A stretch of 29,160 bases of DNA, from the NCBI GenBank assembly GCA_964513445.1, contig CAZEMM010000023.1:1-29160 (forward strand). The letters are read 5' to 3'. A model generated the notes under the pieces. The model was given only the letters and a program-made list of their open reading frames with translations, was not told where the DNA came from and searched no databases. Positions 14,994 through 23,799 of this stretch are shown piece after piece (the stretch's first letter is position 1; each line of letters begins with the position of its first letter). The DNA comes from Butyricicoccus_A sp964513445 (lineage in GTDB: Bacteria; Bacillota; Clostridia; Oscillospirales; Butyricicoccaceae). The position numbers were made by a program, and so were the translations under genes.

Positions 14994-15755
14994 TTACCAG
15001 CCGCCGCGCAGCACCAGCTTGACGAGTGAAAAATATTCCCGCACGGTCATCAGCAACTGCTTGCCCGCGTTGCCGCAGGGCGCGGCAATGGCGCGCGGCG
15101 TCAGCCCGCATTTCTTCATCAGATGGCGTGCGCGAAACAGGTGAAAATTGTTGGACAGCACCGCGACATTTTCTGTGTTCCACCCGTTCTGCTCGCAAAT
15201 TGCGACGGCATTTTCTATATTTCCAATGGTGTCATGCGAGGCGGATTCCATCGTGATGCGCGAGGCGTCCGCGCCGTGCTCGGTCATCCAGCGGTACATG
15301 ACGACCGCCTCCGCGTAGTCCTCATCCGAGCCTTGTCCGCCGCACACGATTACGTGCACATCGGGATTCTGCTGCATCACCGCCACGGCTGTCGCCAGCC
15401 GCTGCTGTAAAAGCTGGGTCGGCTGATCGCCCCGGATGCCCGCGCCGAGCACAAACACGGTATCCGCCTGCGCGGCGTCCGCGTCCGAATGCCCCGCAAG
15501 TGTGATGCGTGCGCCGACGAGCACAAACGACAGCGCCCACAGCGCAAAGAGTATCGTACCAATCATCACTGTCCTTCCCGCGATACGCGCGTATCGTCCG
15601 CCGCCCTGCCGGATGTGCGCAAGGCCGGCCATCGCAAAGCAGCCCGCTGTCAGCAAAAACAGGAACAGCTTGCCGAATACCATGCCGTACATCGGCAGGC
15701 TGGCGGCAAAGCAAACCGCGCTGATACCGCCTAGAATTTGATAAAATCGCTTCAT
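14994..15755 (-). CDS. YdcF-like (DUF218/SanA-ElyC) membrane protein
   Basis: This is a 253-residue protein with three hydrophobic segments at about 7-25, 28-47 and 62-83, followed by a DUF218 domain. The domain shows VFVLGAGIRGDQPTQLLQQRL, VIVCGGQGSDEDYAEAVVMYRWM, MESASHDTIGNIENAVAI and VLSNNFHLFRARHLMKKCG, the full set of family motifs. Relatives (ElyC, SanA) affect envelope precursor handling and vancomycin or detergent resistance in enterobacteria. The biochemical reaction is not established. Its ATG touches the stop codon of the ABC-F gene with no gap, so translation is coupled; the ribosome site GGAG lies inside the ABC-F frame. Confidence 0.88.
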   Translation of the reverse strand: MKRFYQILGGISAVCFAASLPMYGMVFGKLFLFLLTAGCFAMAGLAHIRQGGGRYARIAGRTVMIGTILFALWALSFVLVGARITLAGHSDADAAQADTVFVLGAGIRGDQPTQLLQQRLATAVAVMQQNPDVHVIVCGGQGSDEDYAEAVVMYRWMTEHGADASRITMESASHDTIGNIENAVAICEQNGWNTENVAVLSNNFHLFRARHLMKKCGLTPRAIAAPCGNAGKQLLMTVREYFSLVKLVLRGGW

Positions 15756-17636
15756 CTATGCGTTCTCCATCTGCTCCAGCTCGGCGGACATCGTCTCCCA
15801 CTGTTCCATGAGCGCAAGCAGCCTTTCGTCGATCTCGTCCTTCTGCCCCGTCAGCTCCAGCAGCCTGTCCGAATCGCTGGCGGCGTCGCACATCTGCCGC
15901 TCGAGCTGCGCGCCCAGCGCCTCCTGCTCCGCGATCTCGCGCTCGAGCCGCGCGATCCTCTTTTCCAGCGGCTTGGCGCCGCCCTTCGGTCTGGGCTTCT
16001 TCTTTTCCTTCGGCTGGACGCGCGCGGCCTTTTCCTCAGCCTTCTGCTGCCGGAACGCCAAATACTGCTCATAGGTGCCGGGAAAATCGATCATCTCGCC
16101 GTCCATCAGCACGATGATGCGATTGGCAAAGCGCGAGACAAAATAGCGGTCGTGCGAGACGAACAGCAGCGTGCCGTCAAAGCCCTCCACCGCGTCCTCG
16201 ATCCATTCGCGCGACAGAATATCCAGATGGTTGGTCGGCTCGTCCAGCACGAGCATATTGAGCTTGTCATACATCAGCTCACACAGGCGCAGCCGGCTTT
16301 TTTCACCGCCGGACAGCTTGCTGACCTGCTTGAGCTGATCCTCGCCGGAAAACTGAAACCGTCCCAGCCGGTTGCGCGCCGTCTGCGGCATCACGTTTTT
16401 GTCATAGATCAGCGTGTCCACCAGCGTGCGGTTTTCGTTTTCAAAGCGCACGACCTGCGGCAGATAGGCCGGCTTTAATCCGTCACCCTTTCTGACCGTG
16501 CCGGCATCCGCTTCCTCCAGCCCCAGAATGATGTTGAGCAGCGTGGTCTTGCCCGTGCCGTTGTCGCCCAAAATGGCGATGCGCTCGCGGTTTTTGACGC
16601 TGAACGTCACGTCACGCAGAACCGGCCGGCCGTCAAAGCTCTTGCAGATGCCGCGCACCTTGAGCACGTTTTCCGTCTCGTAATTGGGGTCGCCAAACTG
16701 CATGTTCATGCGCTTTTGCTGCTTGGGGCGGTCGGCAACCGTCATGCGCGCGATGCGCTTATCGATGGAAAACGCGCGCTTGTGCATCTTTTCCGTGCCC
16801 CACTGATGCATTTTGCGCGACTGATCCTGAAGCCGCTTCAGCTCCTCCATCTGGTTGTTGTGCTCCGCCAGACGCTGTGCAAAGCGCAGCTTGCGCTCCT
16901 CGGCATAATAGCTGTATGAGCCGGCGTAAAAATCCACGCGCCCGTCAAACAGCTCGATGATGCGGTCGCAGCACTGGTCGAGAAAATAGCGGTCATGCGA
17001 AATGGTGACGACGGTTCCCTTGTATTCATTCAGAAAATTGCCCAGCCATTCGACGGCATCCAAATCCAAATGGTTGGTCGGCTCGTCCAGCAGCAGGATA
17101 TCGGTGTCCTCCAAAATGATGCGCGCGAGGTTGACGCGCGTCTTTTCGCCGCCCGAGAGCACATCAAACGGCTTTTCGCGCATCTCGCGCGGGATTTCCA
17201 GACCGTTGCATACCTTATCCACCTCAAAATCCAGCGCGTAGCCGCCCATCGCCTCAAATTCCGCCTGCAGCGCGCCATATTGCCGCAGCGCAATGGAATC
17301 CTCGTTTTTCTCCATGCGGCGTTCCAGCGCGCGCATACGCGCGCGCACCTCGTCAATGCGGTAAAACGCGCTGCGCAGAATCTGCTCGACCGTATCCTCC
17401 GGCTGATAGACCGGAATCTGGTCGATCATGCCGACGGTACGATCCTTCGCGATGGAGACCGAGCCGGTCTCATAGGGAAGCGCGCCGGTCAGCACGCGGA
17501 ACAGCGTCGTTTTACCCGCGCCGTTCGGCCCGACGATCGCCACCTTTTCTCCCGGGAAGATGTCAAGGGTCACGTCAAAAAGCACCTGACGCTCCCCAAA
17601 ATATTTATTCAGTCCGGAAATACTGATATCAGCCAA
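15756..17636 (-). CDS. ABC-F family ATPase (YdiF/Uup-like)
   Basis: This is a 626-residue soluble protein with two ABC ATPase domains in one chain and no membrane segment, the ABC-F layout. Domain 1 has Walker A GPNGAGKTT (36-44), signature LSGGEKTR (160-167) and Walker B LLLDEPTNHLD (181-191). The linker of about 80 residues is charged and helical. Domain 2 has GDNGTGKTT, LSGGEKSR and MLVLDEPTNHLD. The C-terminal 100 residues start with a basic KEKKKPRPKGG stretch and form a coiled coil, as in Uup and YdiF. Such proteins act on the ribosomal E site. Some protect against antibiotics, but the linker here gives no clear sign of that. The start is TTG (17634-17636), with AGGAGG eight bases before it. 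An intrinsic hairpin lies just upstream. Confidence 0.93.
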   Translation of the reverse strand: MADISISGLNKYFGERQVLFDVTLDIFPGEKVAIVGPNGAGKTTLFRVLTGALPYETGSVSIAKDRTVGMIDQIPVYQPEDTVEQILRSAFYRIDEVRARMRALERRMEKNEDSIALRQYGALQAEFEAMGGYALDFEVDKVCNGLEIPREMREKPFDVLSGGEKTRVNLARIILEDTDILLLDEPTNHLDLDAVEWLGNFLNEYKGTVVTISHDRYFLDQCCDRIIELFDGRVDFYAGSYSYYAEERKLRFAQRLAEHNNQMEELKRLQDQSRKMHQWGTEKMHKRAFSIDKRIARMTVADRPKQQKRMNMQFGDPNYETENVLKVRGICKSFDGRPVLRDVTFSVKNRERIAILGDNGTGKTTLLNIILGLEEADAGTVRKGDGLKPAYLPQVVRFENENRTLVDTLIYDKNVMPQTARNRLGRFQFSGEDQLKQVSKLSGGEKSRLRLCELMYDKLNMLVLDEPTNHLDILSREWIEDAVEGFDGTLLFVSHDRYFVSRFANRIIVLMDGEMIDFPGTYEQYLAFRQQKAEEKAARVQPKEKKKPRPKGGAKPLEKRIARLEREIAEQEALGAQLERQMCDAASDSDRLLELTGQKDEIDERLLALMEQWETMSAELEQMENA

Positions 17637-17666
17637 AAGAAGAATCCTCCTGTGTGTGGTGATGTG

Positions 17667-17693
17667 AAAAGACCGCGCAAAAGCGCGGTCTTT
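17667..17693 (-). terminator. Terminator or attenuator between the cyclophilin and ABC-F genes
   Basis: An 11-bp perfect stem (17668-17678 with 17683-17693) with an AAAA loop is followed on the - strand by T-rich TTTTCAC. Only about 30 nt lie between it and the TTG start of the ABC-F gene, so there is no room for a promoter after it. Transcripts of the ABC-F gene must read through it or start inside the upstream gene. Confidence 0.8.
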
Positions 17694-17702
17694 GGGTTGC
17701 GT

Positions 17703-18221
17703 TTACGCCTTCTCCGGCTCGTCAAAGCTCTCGCCAAAGGTCTCGACTGTCACACGCTTCATTCGCTGCGGCTCCAGCGGCTTGTCGTTGTAATTGCGGC
17801 GCGCCGATACGATGCGGTCGCACACATCCATACCTGTGATCACGCGTCCAAACGACGCATACTGTCCGTCCAGATGCGGCGCGTCCTCCACCATAATGAA
17901 GAACTGCGAGCCGGCGGAATCCGGATCCATCGCGCGTGCCATCGAGATGACGCCGCGCGTATGCTTCAGATCGTTGTCAAAGCCGTTGTGCATAAACTCG
18001 CCCTTGATGTGATAGCCCGGGCCGCCGGTGCCGACGCCGTCCGGGTCGCCGCCCTGAATCATAAAGCCCGGAATGACACGGTGAAAGATCACGCCGTCAT
18101 AGAAGCCCTTGGATACCAGGCTGACAAAATTACGTACTGTGTTCGGGGCGGTTTCGGCAAACAGCTCGACCTGTATTTCGCCGCCGTCCTCCATAGTGAT
18201 TGTCACAATCGGATTGGTCAT
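17703..18221 (-). CDS. Cyclophilin-type peptidylprolyl isomerase
   Basis: This 172-residue cytosolic enzyme catalyses cis-trans isomerisation of peptidyl-proline bonds and helps protein folding. The cyclophilin core is clear: TVRNFVSLVSKGFYDGVIFH, RVIPGFMIQGGDPDGVGTGG with the catalytic Arg of FHRV, GVISMARAMDPDSAGSQFFI, and HLDGQYASFGRVITGMDVCD. It has no signal peptide or lipobox. I start at ATG 18219-18221, with AAGGAGA upstream; an in-frame start at 18266 would add 15 residues without a ribosome site. It has its own promoter just after mfd. Confidence 0.95.
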   Translation of the reverse strand: MTNPIVTITMEDGGEIQVELFAETAPNTVRNFVSLVSKGFYDGVIFHRVIPGFMIQGGDPDGVGTGGPGYHIKGEFMHNGFDNDLKHTRGVISMARAMDPDSAGSQFFIMVEDAPHLDGQYASFGRVITGMDVCDRIVSARRNYNDKPLEPQRMKRVTVETFGESFDEPEKA

Positions 18222-18310
18222 GCGAGAATCTCCTTCTTTTCTCATATGCTGCGCCGCACGGCGCATGGTTTCGTTTGATCGGATACCGCGATATCGGTAT
18301 TATTGTTCTT

Positions 18311-18339
18311 ATTGTAGCAAATCCGCCCGCCCGTGGCAA
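18311..18339 (-). promoter_or_regulatory. Predicted SigA promoter of the cyclophilin gene
   Basis: On the - strand TTGCCA (18334-18339), a 17-nt spacer and TACAAT (18311-18316). It sits in the gap after the mfd stop and gives a leader of about 80 nt with small GC-rich hairpins. Confidence 0.7.
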
Positions 18340-18355
18340 GGGGTTGCGCGAGATA

Positions 18356-21300
18356 TTATGACGATTGCTGCGCATATGTGCGCACCAGCTCGCCCGCCAG
18401 TGTGAGCGGAGAATCCTTCGGCTTCATGCGCAGCACGACATATGGCGATGTGCCCGCATTGAGCAGCAGGCGCCCCTTAAACTGCGGCGCGGCGCACAGG
18501 CCCGCCAGACGGCGCAGGTCGGTGTGCTGCTCCGCCCATGTGATGAGCAGGCGCGCGTCCTCCTGCTTGATGGACAAGATGCCCTGCTGCGCCGCCTCGG
18601 AACGCAGCAGCGCGATATCGCACACCGCGACCGCGCAGGCCGGCGGCTCGCCAAAGCGGTCAATCATCTCGTCGATCAGTTCGCCCTTGCCCTCCTCCGT
18701 GCGGATGGCGGCGATGCGGCGGTACAGATCGACGCGCTGCCCCGCGTCCTCCACGTAGTCCTCGGGCAGGTTGGCAGCGACCGACAGCTCCGCCGTGCAT
18801 TCGGTGCGCGGTACGGCGCTTTCGCCTTTTTCCTCCAGCACTGCCTCCTCCAGCAGCTTTAAATACAGCTCATAGCCGACGTTCATCATATGTCCCGACT
18901 GCTCCGCGCCCAGCACATTGCCCGCACCGCGAATTTCCAGATCGCGCATGGCGATTTTAAAGCCGGAGCCGAACTCCGCAAATTCGCGCACAGCCTGCAA
19001 ACGCTTTTGCGAGATATCTGACAGCGTTTTGCCGCGCTGGAATGTAAAATAGGCAAACGCGTGGCGCGGAGAACGACCAACCCTGCCGCGCAGCTGATGC
19101 AGCTGGGACAGGCCCATGCGGTCGGCCTGCTCGATGATCAGCGTGTTGACATTCGGGATGTCGATGCCCGTCTCAATAATTGTCGTGCACACGAGGATAT
19201 CAATATCGCCGTCGCTCACATGCATCATGACGCGCGAAAGCTCGCGCTGGTTCATTTTGCCGTGCGCCACGGCCACCACCGCCTCCGGCAGCAGCTTTTG
19301 AATGCGCACGGCACAGCGCTCGATGCTCTCCACATCGTTGTGCAGATAGTACGATTGCCCGCCGCGGGAAAATTCACGGCGCAGCGCCTCCGCCACGACG
19401 CCTTCGTCGTATTCCATGACGTAGGTCTGTACCGGATGACGTCCCTGCGGCGGCTCTTCCAGCACGGACATATCGCGGATACCGGACAGCGCCATGTTGA
19501 GCGTGCGCGGAATGGGCGTGGCGGACAGCGTGAGTACATCCACCTGTCGGGACATCTCCTTGAGCCTTTCCTTGTGCGAGACGCCAAACCGCTGCTCCTC
19601 GTCCACGATGAGCAGGCCGAGATCCTTGAACCGCATCGACTTATTAAACAGCTTGTGCGTGCCGATGAGCAGGTCGATCTGTCCGGTCCGGATCTTTTCC
19701 AAAATGATCTTCTGTTCCTTTGCCGTCTTAACCCGACTGATCATTTCGATGCGCACCGGCCAGCCGGAAAAACGCGCCAGACAGGTCAGATAATGCTGTC
19801 TGGCCAGCACGGTCGTCGGCACGAGGATCGCCGCCTGCTTGCCGCCCAGCACACACTTCATCACGGCACGCAGCGCGACCTCCGTCTTGCCGAAGCCGAC
19901 GTCGCCGCACAGCAACCGATCCATCGGCCGTTCCGACTGCATGTCGCGCTTGATTTCCTCCAGACAGCGCAGCTGATCCTCCGTCTCCTCATATTCAAAC
20001 GCCTGTTCAAACTCTGCCTGCCAGCTGTCATCCGCCGGAAACGCAAAGCCCTTTTTGCGCTCACGCTCGGCATACAGCTGGATCAGCTCGCCTGCCAGAT
20101 CCTTTGCGGCGGCTTTGGCCTTATAGCGCGTCCTTTGCCATTCCGTGCCGCCCAGCTTATTCAGGCGTACATGTCCGCCGCCGGACGCCTCCGCGCCTGC
20201 GCCGATGTATTTGGAGATCAAATCGAGATTGGTCGCCGGCACATACAGATAATCCGAGCCGGCAAACGCAATTTTGACAAAATCCTGAAAATTGCCCTCC
20301 ACCCGCATGCGCTCCATGCCGACAAACCGTCCGATGCCATGGTGCTCATGGACGACCAGATCACCCGGTGTCAGGTCGGTGTAGCTTTTAACATGGTCAC
20401 GGTTGGATTTTTTTCTGCTTTTCGCTTTTTTGCGCGCGCCGAACATCTGTCCCTCGGTGAGCACGACGGTCTTGAGCGTGGGATATTCCATGCCGACGGA
20501 CAGACTGCCGTCCAAAATATGCACCTCACCCGGCTTTGGCAGGCGGTCGGTCACACGCGCCGTCACGCCCTCGCCGTCCAGCATCTCCTGCATCGTCGTG
20601 CGCCGCATCTCGCCGGAGCACAGCACAATGACGCGGTAGTCCATATCCTGATAGGAGCGGATATCCGCCGCCGCAACCGCGGCATTGCCAGAGTAGGGCG
20701 GCAGCTGCTTGGCCGCCACCTCGCACAGCGTTTTGGGGGGACATTCCGGCACGGACGACAAAAACGTCTCGAGATAGACCATCGGCCGGTTGGACAGCGA
20801 TTGGATGACCGCATCCAGCGGCGCGGTGAATACCGCGTTCTTTCCGTACAGCTGACCCTGCTCGAGCAGCGCCAGCGTGTCCTCCTTCAGCCGCACACGC
20901 AGCACGCGCGCCGCCTCGCGCACCGCGCGCATATCATCGATACATACGAACGCCCTGTCGGGGATATAATCGGCGGCCGTCGCCATCTGCGGATAGATGA
21001 GCGACAGATATTTGTCCGCCGCCGGCAAAAAACCGTCATTTTCCAGCCGCTCCGCGTCGCGCCGCAGCGTTTTGTTGAGATCGGGATGCTTTTTCCCCTT
21101 GGACGCGATGCGCTTGCGAAGCTGCTCCAGCAGACCCTCGATGCCGCCGGGCGCGAGCGTCGGCAGCACCTCCATATTCGGCAGACAGGTCAGCGCCTCC
21201 ACCGCGCGTGTGCGCCGCTGTGACCCGATGTCAAAATACGACATCGTGTCCACCTCTGTGCCGAAAAACTCAATGCGCACCGGATTCGGCTCACCCGGCG

Positions 21301-21847
21301 CGAAAATATCCAAAATGCCGCCGCGCAGCGAGAACTGTCCCTCGCCCTCCACCTGCATACAGCGGCGATAGCCCGCCTGTGTCAGCCGGCGCACGAGATC
21401 CTTCGTGTCGTATTCGCCGTTAAAATCAATCGTAAACGCAGCCCGCTGCATCAGCTCCGGCGGCAGCGTCGCCAGCAGCAGCGCGGACACGGACAGCACG
21501 ACCGGCGCACGTCCTTCCGCAAGCGTGCGCAGCACGGCGATGCGTCGATGCTCATATTCACGCGAGGATGATTCGATATCGTGAAACATCAGCTCGCGCG
21601 ACGGCAAAATCGCCACCGTGCGCCCGGAAAACGCCTCGATATCACGCGCCATACGCGCACAGGCGAGATCGTCCGCACAGATGACGACAGCCTGTCGGTG
21701 CAGCTGCTGTGCCAACGCCGCGATGATATTCGCCTTGTGGATGGGAGCGAGACCGGTCACCTCCACCGGTGATTTCCCGCCGCGCAGGCCGTCCGCAATT
21801 GTATCAAATTCGGTTAAATCTGTAATCAGCTGCGTAATTCGTTCCAT
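18356..21847 (-). CDS. mfd: Transcription-repair coupling factor
   Basis: Mfd removes RNA polymerase stalled at DNA lesions and recruits UvrA for nucleotide excision repair. The 1163-residue length is usual. Residues 1 to about 350 form the UvrB-like module with a degenerate P-loop, as is normal for Mfd, and FSLRGGILDIFAPGEPNPVRIEFFG. The polymerase-interacting domain follows at about 490-560 (DLTPGDLVVHEHHGIGRFVG). The RecG-like translocase has Walker A GDVGFGKTE near 647, Walker B VDEEQRFG near 747, TLSATPIPRTLNMAL, and QLRGRVGRSPRHAFAY. The C-terminal inhibitory D7 domain shows ELSVAANLPEDYVEDAGQRVDLYRR. The ATG has AGGAGATT upstream. No hairpin terminator follows, so read-through into the cyclophilin gene is possible. 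Confidence 0.97.
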   Translation of the reverse strand: MERITQLITDLTEFDTIADGLRGGKSPVEVTGLAPIHKANIIAALAQQLHRQAVVICADDLACARMARDIEAFSGRTVAILPSRELMFHDIESSSREYEHRRIAVLRTLAEGRAPVVLSVSALLLATLPPELMQRAAFTIDFNGEYDTKDLVRRLTQAGYRRCMQVEGEGQFSLRGGILDIFAPGEPNPVRIEFFGTEVDTMSYFDIGSQRRTRAVEALTCLPNMEVLPTLAPGGIEGLLEQLRKRIASKGKKHPDLNKTLRRDAERLENDGFLPAADKYLSLIYPQMATAADYIPDRAFVCIDDMRAVREAARVLRVRLKEDTLALLEQGQLYGKNAVFTAPLDAVIQSLSNRPMVYLETFLSSVPECPPKTLCEVAAKQLPPYSGNAAVAAADIRSYQDMDYRVIVLCSGEMRRTTMQEMLDGEGVTARVTDRLPKPGEVHILDGSLSVGMEYPTLKTVVLTEGQMFGARKKAKSRKKSNRDHVKSYTDLTPGDLVVHEHHGIGRFVGMERMRVEGNFQDFVKIAFAGSDYLYVPATNLDLISKYIGAGAEASGGGHVRLNKLGGTEWQRTRYKAKAAAKDLAGELIQLYAERERKKGFAFPADDSWQAEFEQAFEYEETEDQLRCLEEIKRDMQSERPMDRLLCGDVGFGKTEVALRAVMKCVLGGKQAAILVPTTVLARQHYLTCLARFSGWPVRIEMISRVKTAKEQKIILEKIRTGQIDLLIGTHKLFNKSMRFKDLGLLIVDEEQRFGVSHKERLKEMSRQVDVLTLSATPIPRTLNMALSGIRDMSVLEEPPQGRHPVQTYVMEYDEGVVAEALRREFSRGGQSYYLHNDVESIERCAVRIQKLLPEAVVAVAHGKMNQRELSRVMMHVSDGDIDILVCTTIIETGIDIPNVNTLIIEQADRMGLSQLHQLRGRVGRSPRHAFAYFTFQRGKTLSDISQKRLQAVREFAEFGSGFKIAMRDLEIRGAGNVLGAEQSGHMMNVGYELYLKLLEEAVLEEKGESAVPRTECTAELSVAANLPEDYVEDAGQRVDLYRRIAAIRTEEGKGELIDEMIDRFGEPPACAVAVCDIALLRSEAAQQGILSIKQEDARLLITWAEQHTDLRRLAGLCAAPQFKGRLLLNAGTSPYVVLRMKPKDSPLTLAGELVRTYAQQSS

Positions 21848-21899
21848 ATAATCTCCTAAAAAAATACAAAAAAATGACGAGCAATGTAGACGCCGAAAG

Positions 21900-21976
21900 G
21901 CCGCTTCTCCGTAGAGAAGCGGCTGAGCCTGTCGACCTTTGCCGCCAGGCTGTCAACCAAATGCAAGCATTTGGTT
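21900..21976 (-). terminator. Cluster of three hairpins between nifU and mfd
   Basis: Three consecutive inverted repeats fill 77 nt: 21955-21963 with 21968-21976 (AACCAAATG/CATTTGGTT), 21926-21931 with 21946-21951 (AGCCTG/CAGGCT), and 21900-21909 with 21914-21923 (a 10-bp perfect stem). On the - strand the last is followed by CTTTCGG and, some 30 nt further, by two long T-runs before the mfd ribosome site. This could be a nifU terminator, an mfd leader structure, or both. Confidence 0.5.
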
Positions 21977-21994
21977 AAAGCCCGCGAAAGGCGG

Positions 21995-22432
21995 TTAGTG
22001 ATGTTCGCCGCAGTGTTCGCAGTCCATATCACACGTACCCATCATGGCCTTGGGGTCAAGGCCCTTACGGGTGTAGTAATCCGCGATCGCCGCGTGAATG
22101 GCCTCCTCTGCCAGCACCGAGCAGTGCATCTTGACCGGCGGCAGACCGTCCAGCGCCTCCGCAACCGCCTTGTTGGTCAGCTGCAGCGCGTCCTGGATCG
22201 ACCTGCCCTTGACCATTTCGGTCGCCATCGAGCTGGTCGCAATGGCAGAGCCGCAGCCAAACGTCTTAAACTTGATATCCTCAATGATGCCGTCGTCATT
22301 GACCTTGAGATACATCTTCATGATGTCGCCGCACTTTGCGTTGCCGACCTCACCGACGCCGTTGGCGTCCTCAATCACACCGACATTGCGCGGATTGGCG
22401 AAATGATCCATTACCTTCTCGCTGTAATCCAT
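21995..22432 (-). CDS. nifU: Fe-S cluster scaffold protein NifU/IscU
   Basis: This is a 145-residue scaffold on which NifS-derived sulfur and iron are built into Fe-S clusters. The ligand residues are Cys34 with Asp36 (NAKCGD), Cys60 (TFGCGSA), and His103-Cys104 (KMHCSVLAEEAI). The protein ends in a metal-rich tail (GTCDMDCEHCGEHH) with three more Cys and three His, absent from proteobacterial IscU. It is the short, single-domain type without the ferredoxin and Nfu domains of nitrogenase NifU. AAGGAG lies 11 nt before the ATG and the gene follows nifS by 36 nt. Names nifU and iscU are both used for this clostridial type. Confidence 0.94.
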   Translation of the reverse strand: MDYSEKVMDHFANPRNVGVIEDANGVGEVGNAKCGDIMKMYLKVNDDGIIEDIKFKTFGCGSAIATSSMATEMVKGRSIQDALQLTNKAVAEALDGLPPVKMHCSVLAEEAIHAAIADYYTRKGLDPKAMMGTCDMDCEHCGEHH

Positions 22433-22468
22433 ATTGAATCGAACTCCTTTTATCTTACACGTATTTTT

Positions 22469-23671
22469 TTAATCGAATAGGTTGAGCATCGGCTGCCCCG
22501 CCAGCTTTTCGTCCCATACCGGGGACATATCGCGCAGCGTCTTGACGACCGCATTGATCTTTTCGATCAGATAATCGACATCCTCAACGGTATTCTGCTC
22601 GCCCAGCGTCAGACGCAGCGAGCCATGCGCAATCTCATGCGGCAGGCCGATTGCCATCAGGACATGCGACGGGTCAAGCGAGCCGGTCGAGCAGGCCGAG
22701 CCGGTGGACGACGCGCAGCCCGCCAAATCCAAACGCAGCACCAGGCTCTCGCCCTCGATGCATTCGATGACAAAGCTCGCCGTACCCGGCAGGCGGTTGA
22801 CCGGATCGCCGGTCAGCTTCGTATATGGAATTTTGAGCACGCCCTCGACCAGACGGTCGCGCAGCGATGCGACATACGGCAGATATTCATCCATATGCTC
22901 GTTTGCATAGCGCATTGCCTCGCCCAGGCCGACAATACCCGCGACATTTTCCGTGCCGCTGCGCTTGCCGCGCTCCTGTCCGCCGCCATGAATCAGCGGC
23001 TCGAGCACGATGCCCTTGCGGCAGTACAGCGCGCCGATACCCTTCGGCCCGCGCAGCTTGTGGCCGGACAGCGACAGCATATCAATGCCCATCTCCCGGA
23101 CATCCAGCTTCATATGGCCGACGGCCTGCACCGCGTCGGTATGGAACAGCGCGCCCTTTGCATGGCAGAGCGCCGCAATCTGCTTCAGCGGCTGAATGGT
23201 GCCGATTTCGTTGTTCGCCGCCATGATGGAAACCACAGCGGTTTTGTCCGTAATCGCCTGCTCCAGCTCGTCCAGCTTGACATGCCCCTGCTCGTCCACG
23301 CCGACATAGGTGACGTCATAGCCAATGCGCTGCAAGAACGCACAGGTGTTCAAAATCGCATGGTGCTCGATCGTGCTGGTGACAATGTGACGCTTTTCCG
23401 GCGGCAGCTTGCCGGAAAACAGCAGACCCTTGAGCGCAAGATTGTCCGCCTCCGAGCCGCCAGAGGTGAAAATAATCTCCTCCGGGTCGCAGCCCAGCAG
23501 CTGTGCCGCATAAGCGCGCGCCTGATCGACCGCTTTCTTCTCCTCTCGTGCCAGCGAATACAAGCTGGACGGATTGCCATAGCCGCTGGTTAAATACGGC
23601 TGCATCGCATTGTATACATTTTTGGAAATCGGCGTTGTCGCCGCGTTATCCGAATAAACAACACGTTCCAT
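22469..23671 (-). CDS. nifS: Cysteine desulfurase NifS/IscS
   Basis: This is a 400-residue PLP enzyme that takes sulfur from cysteine and passes it as persulfide to NifU. It opens with the family pattern VVYSDNAATTPI and has FTSGGSEADN, His104 in STIEHH, and Asp179 in HTDAVQ. The PLP lysine is Lys205 in SLSGHKLRGPKG, and the mobile catalytic Cys327 lies in SSTGSACSTGS. The C-terminus (LRDMSPVWDEKLAG) is of the NifS type found in Clostridia. GGAGG lies upstream of the ATG. It leads the nifS-nifU pair; an iscR regulator gene, often first in such clusters, is not present between it and the next gene. Confidence 0.96.
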   Translation of the reverse strand: MERVVYSDNAATTPISKNVYNAMQPYLTSGYGNPSSLYSLAREEKKAVDQARAYAAQLLGCDPEEIIFTSGGSEADNLALKGLLFSGKLPPEKRHIVTSTIEHHAILNTCAFLQRIGYDVTYVGVDEQGHVKLDELEQAITDKTAVVSIMAANNEIGTIQPLKQIAALCHAKGALFHTDAVQAVGHMKLDVREMGIDMLSLSGHKLRGPKGIGALYCRKGIVLEPLIHGGGQERGKRSGTENVAGIVGLGEAMRYANEHMDEYLPYVASLRDRLVEGVLKIPYTKLTGDPVNRLPGTASFVIECIEGESLVLRLDLAGCASSTGSACSTGSLDPSHVLMAIGLPHEIAHGSLRLTLGEQNTVEDVDYLIEKINAVVKTLRDMSPVWDEKLAGQPMLNLFD

Positions 23672-23696
23672 ATGGTATTTCCTCCATTCCTAAAAG

Positions 23697-23715
23697 GCCG
23701 CTCTCCCGAAGCGGC
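23697..23715 (-). other. Leader hairpin of nifS
   Basis: GCCGCT (23697-23702) pairs with AGCGGC (23710-23715). On the - strand it is followed by CTTTTAGG, about 20 nt before the nifS ATG and next to the ribosome site. It could act as a weak attenuator or protect the mRNA 5' region. Confidence 0.4.
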
Positions 23716-23770
23716 TTACAAAATCCCCTGCATGCCGCACGCCAGATCGGGCTGCGGCTGGTCTGCTATA

Positions 23771-23799
23771 AATATACACCAATTCGGTAGGCATTTCAA
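23771..23799 (-). promoter_or_regulatory. Predicted promoter of nifS-nifU
   Basis: On the - strand TTGAAA (23794-23799), a 17-nt spacer and TATATT (23771-23776). The spacer contains ACCGAATTGGT, an almost symmetric element between the boxes. That is a typical place for an Rrf2/IscR-family repressor, but the assignment to that family is inference. Confidence 0.6.

Noticed and set aside
19061..21223. Very long antisense frame (720 codons) opposite mfd, and similar ones opposite gltA, the aminopeptidase and ABC-F genes
   Set aside because: These are mirror frames caused by GC-rich codon use; their peptides are His/Arg/Gln-rich and without domain motifs, while the opposite strand encodes clear families.
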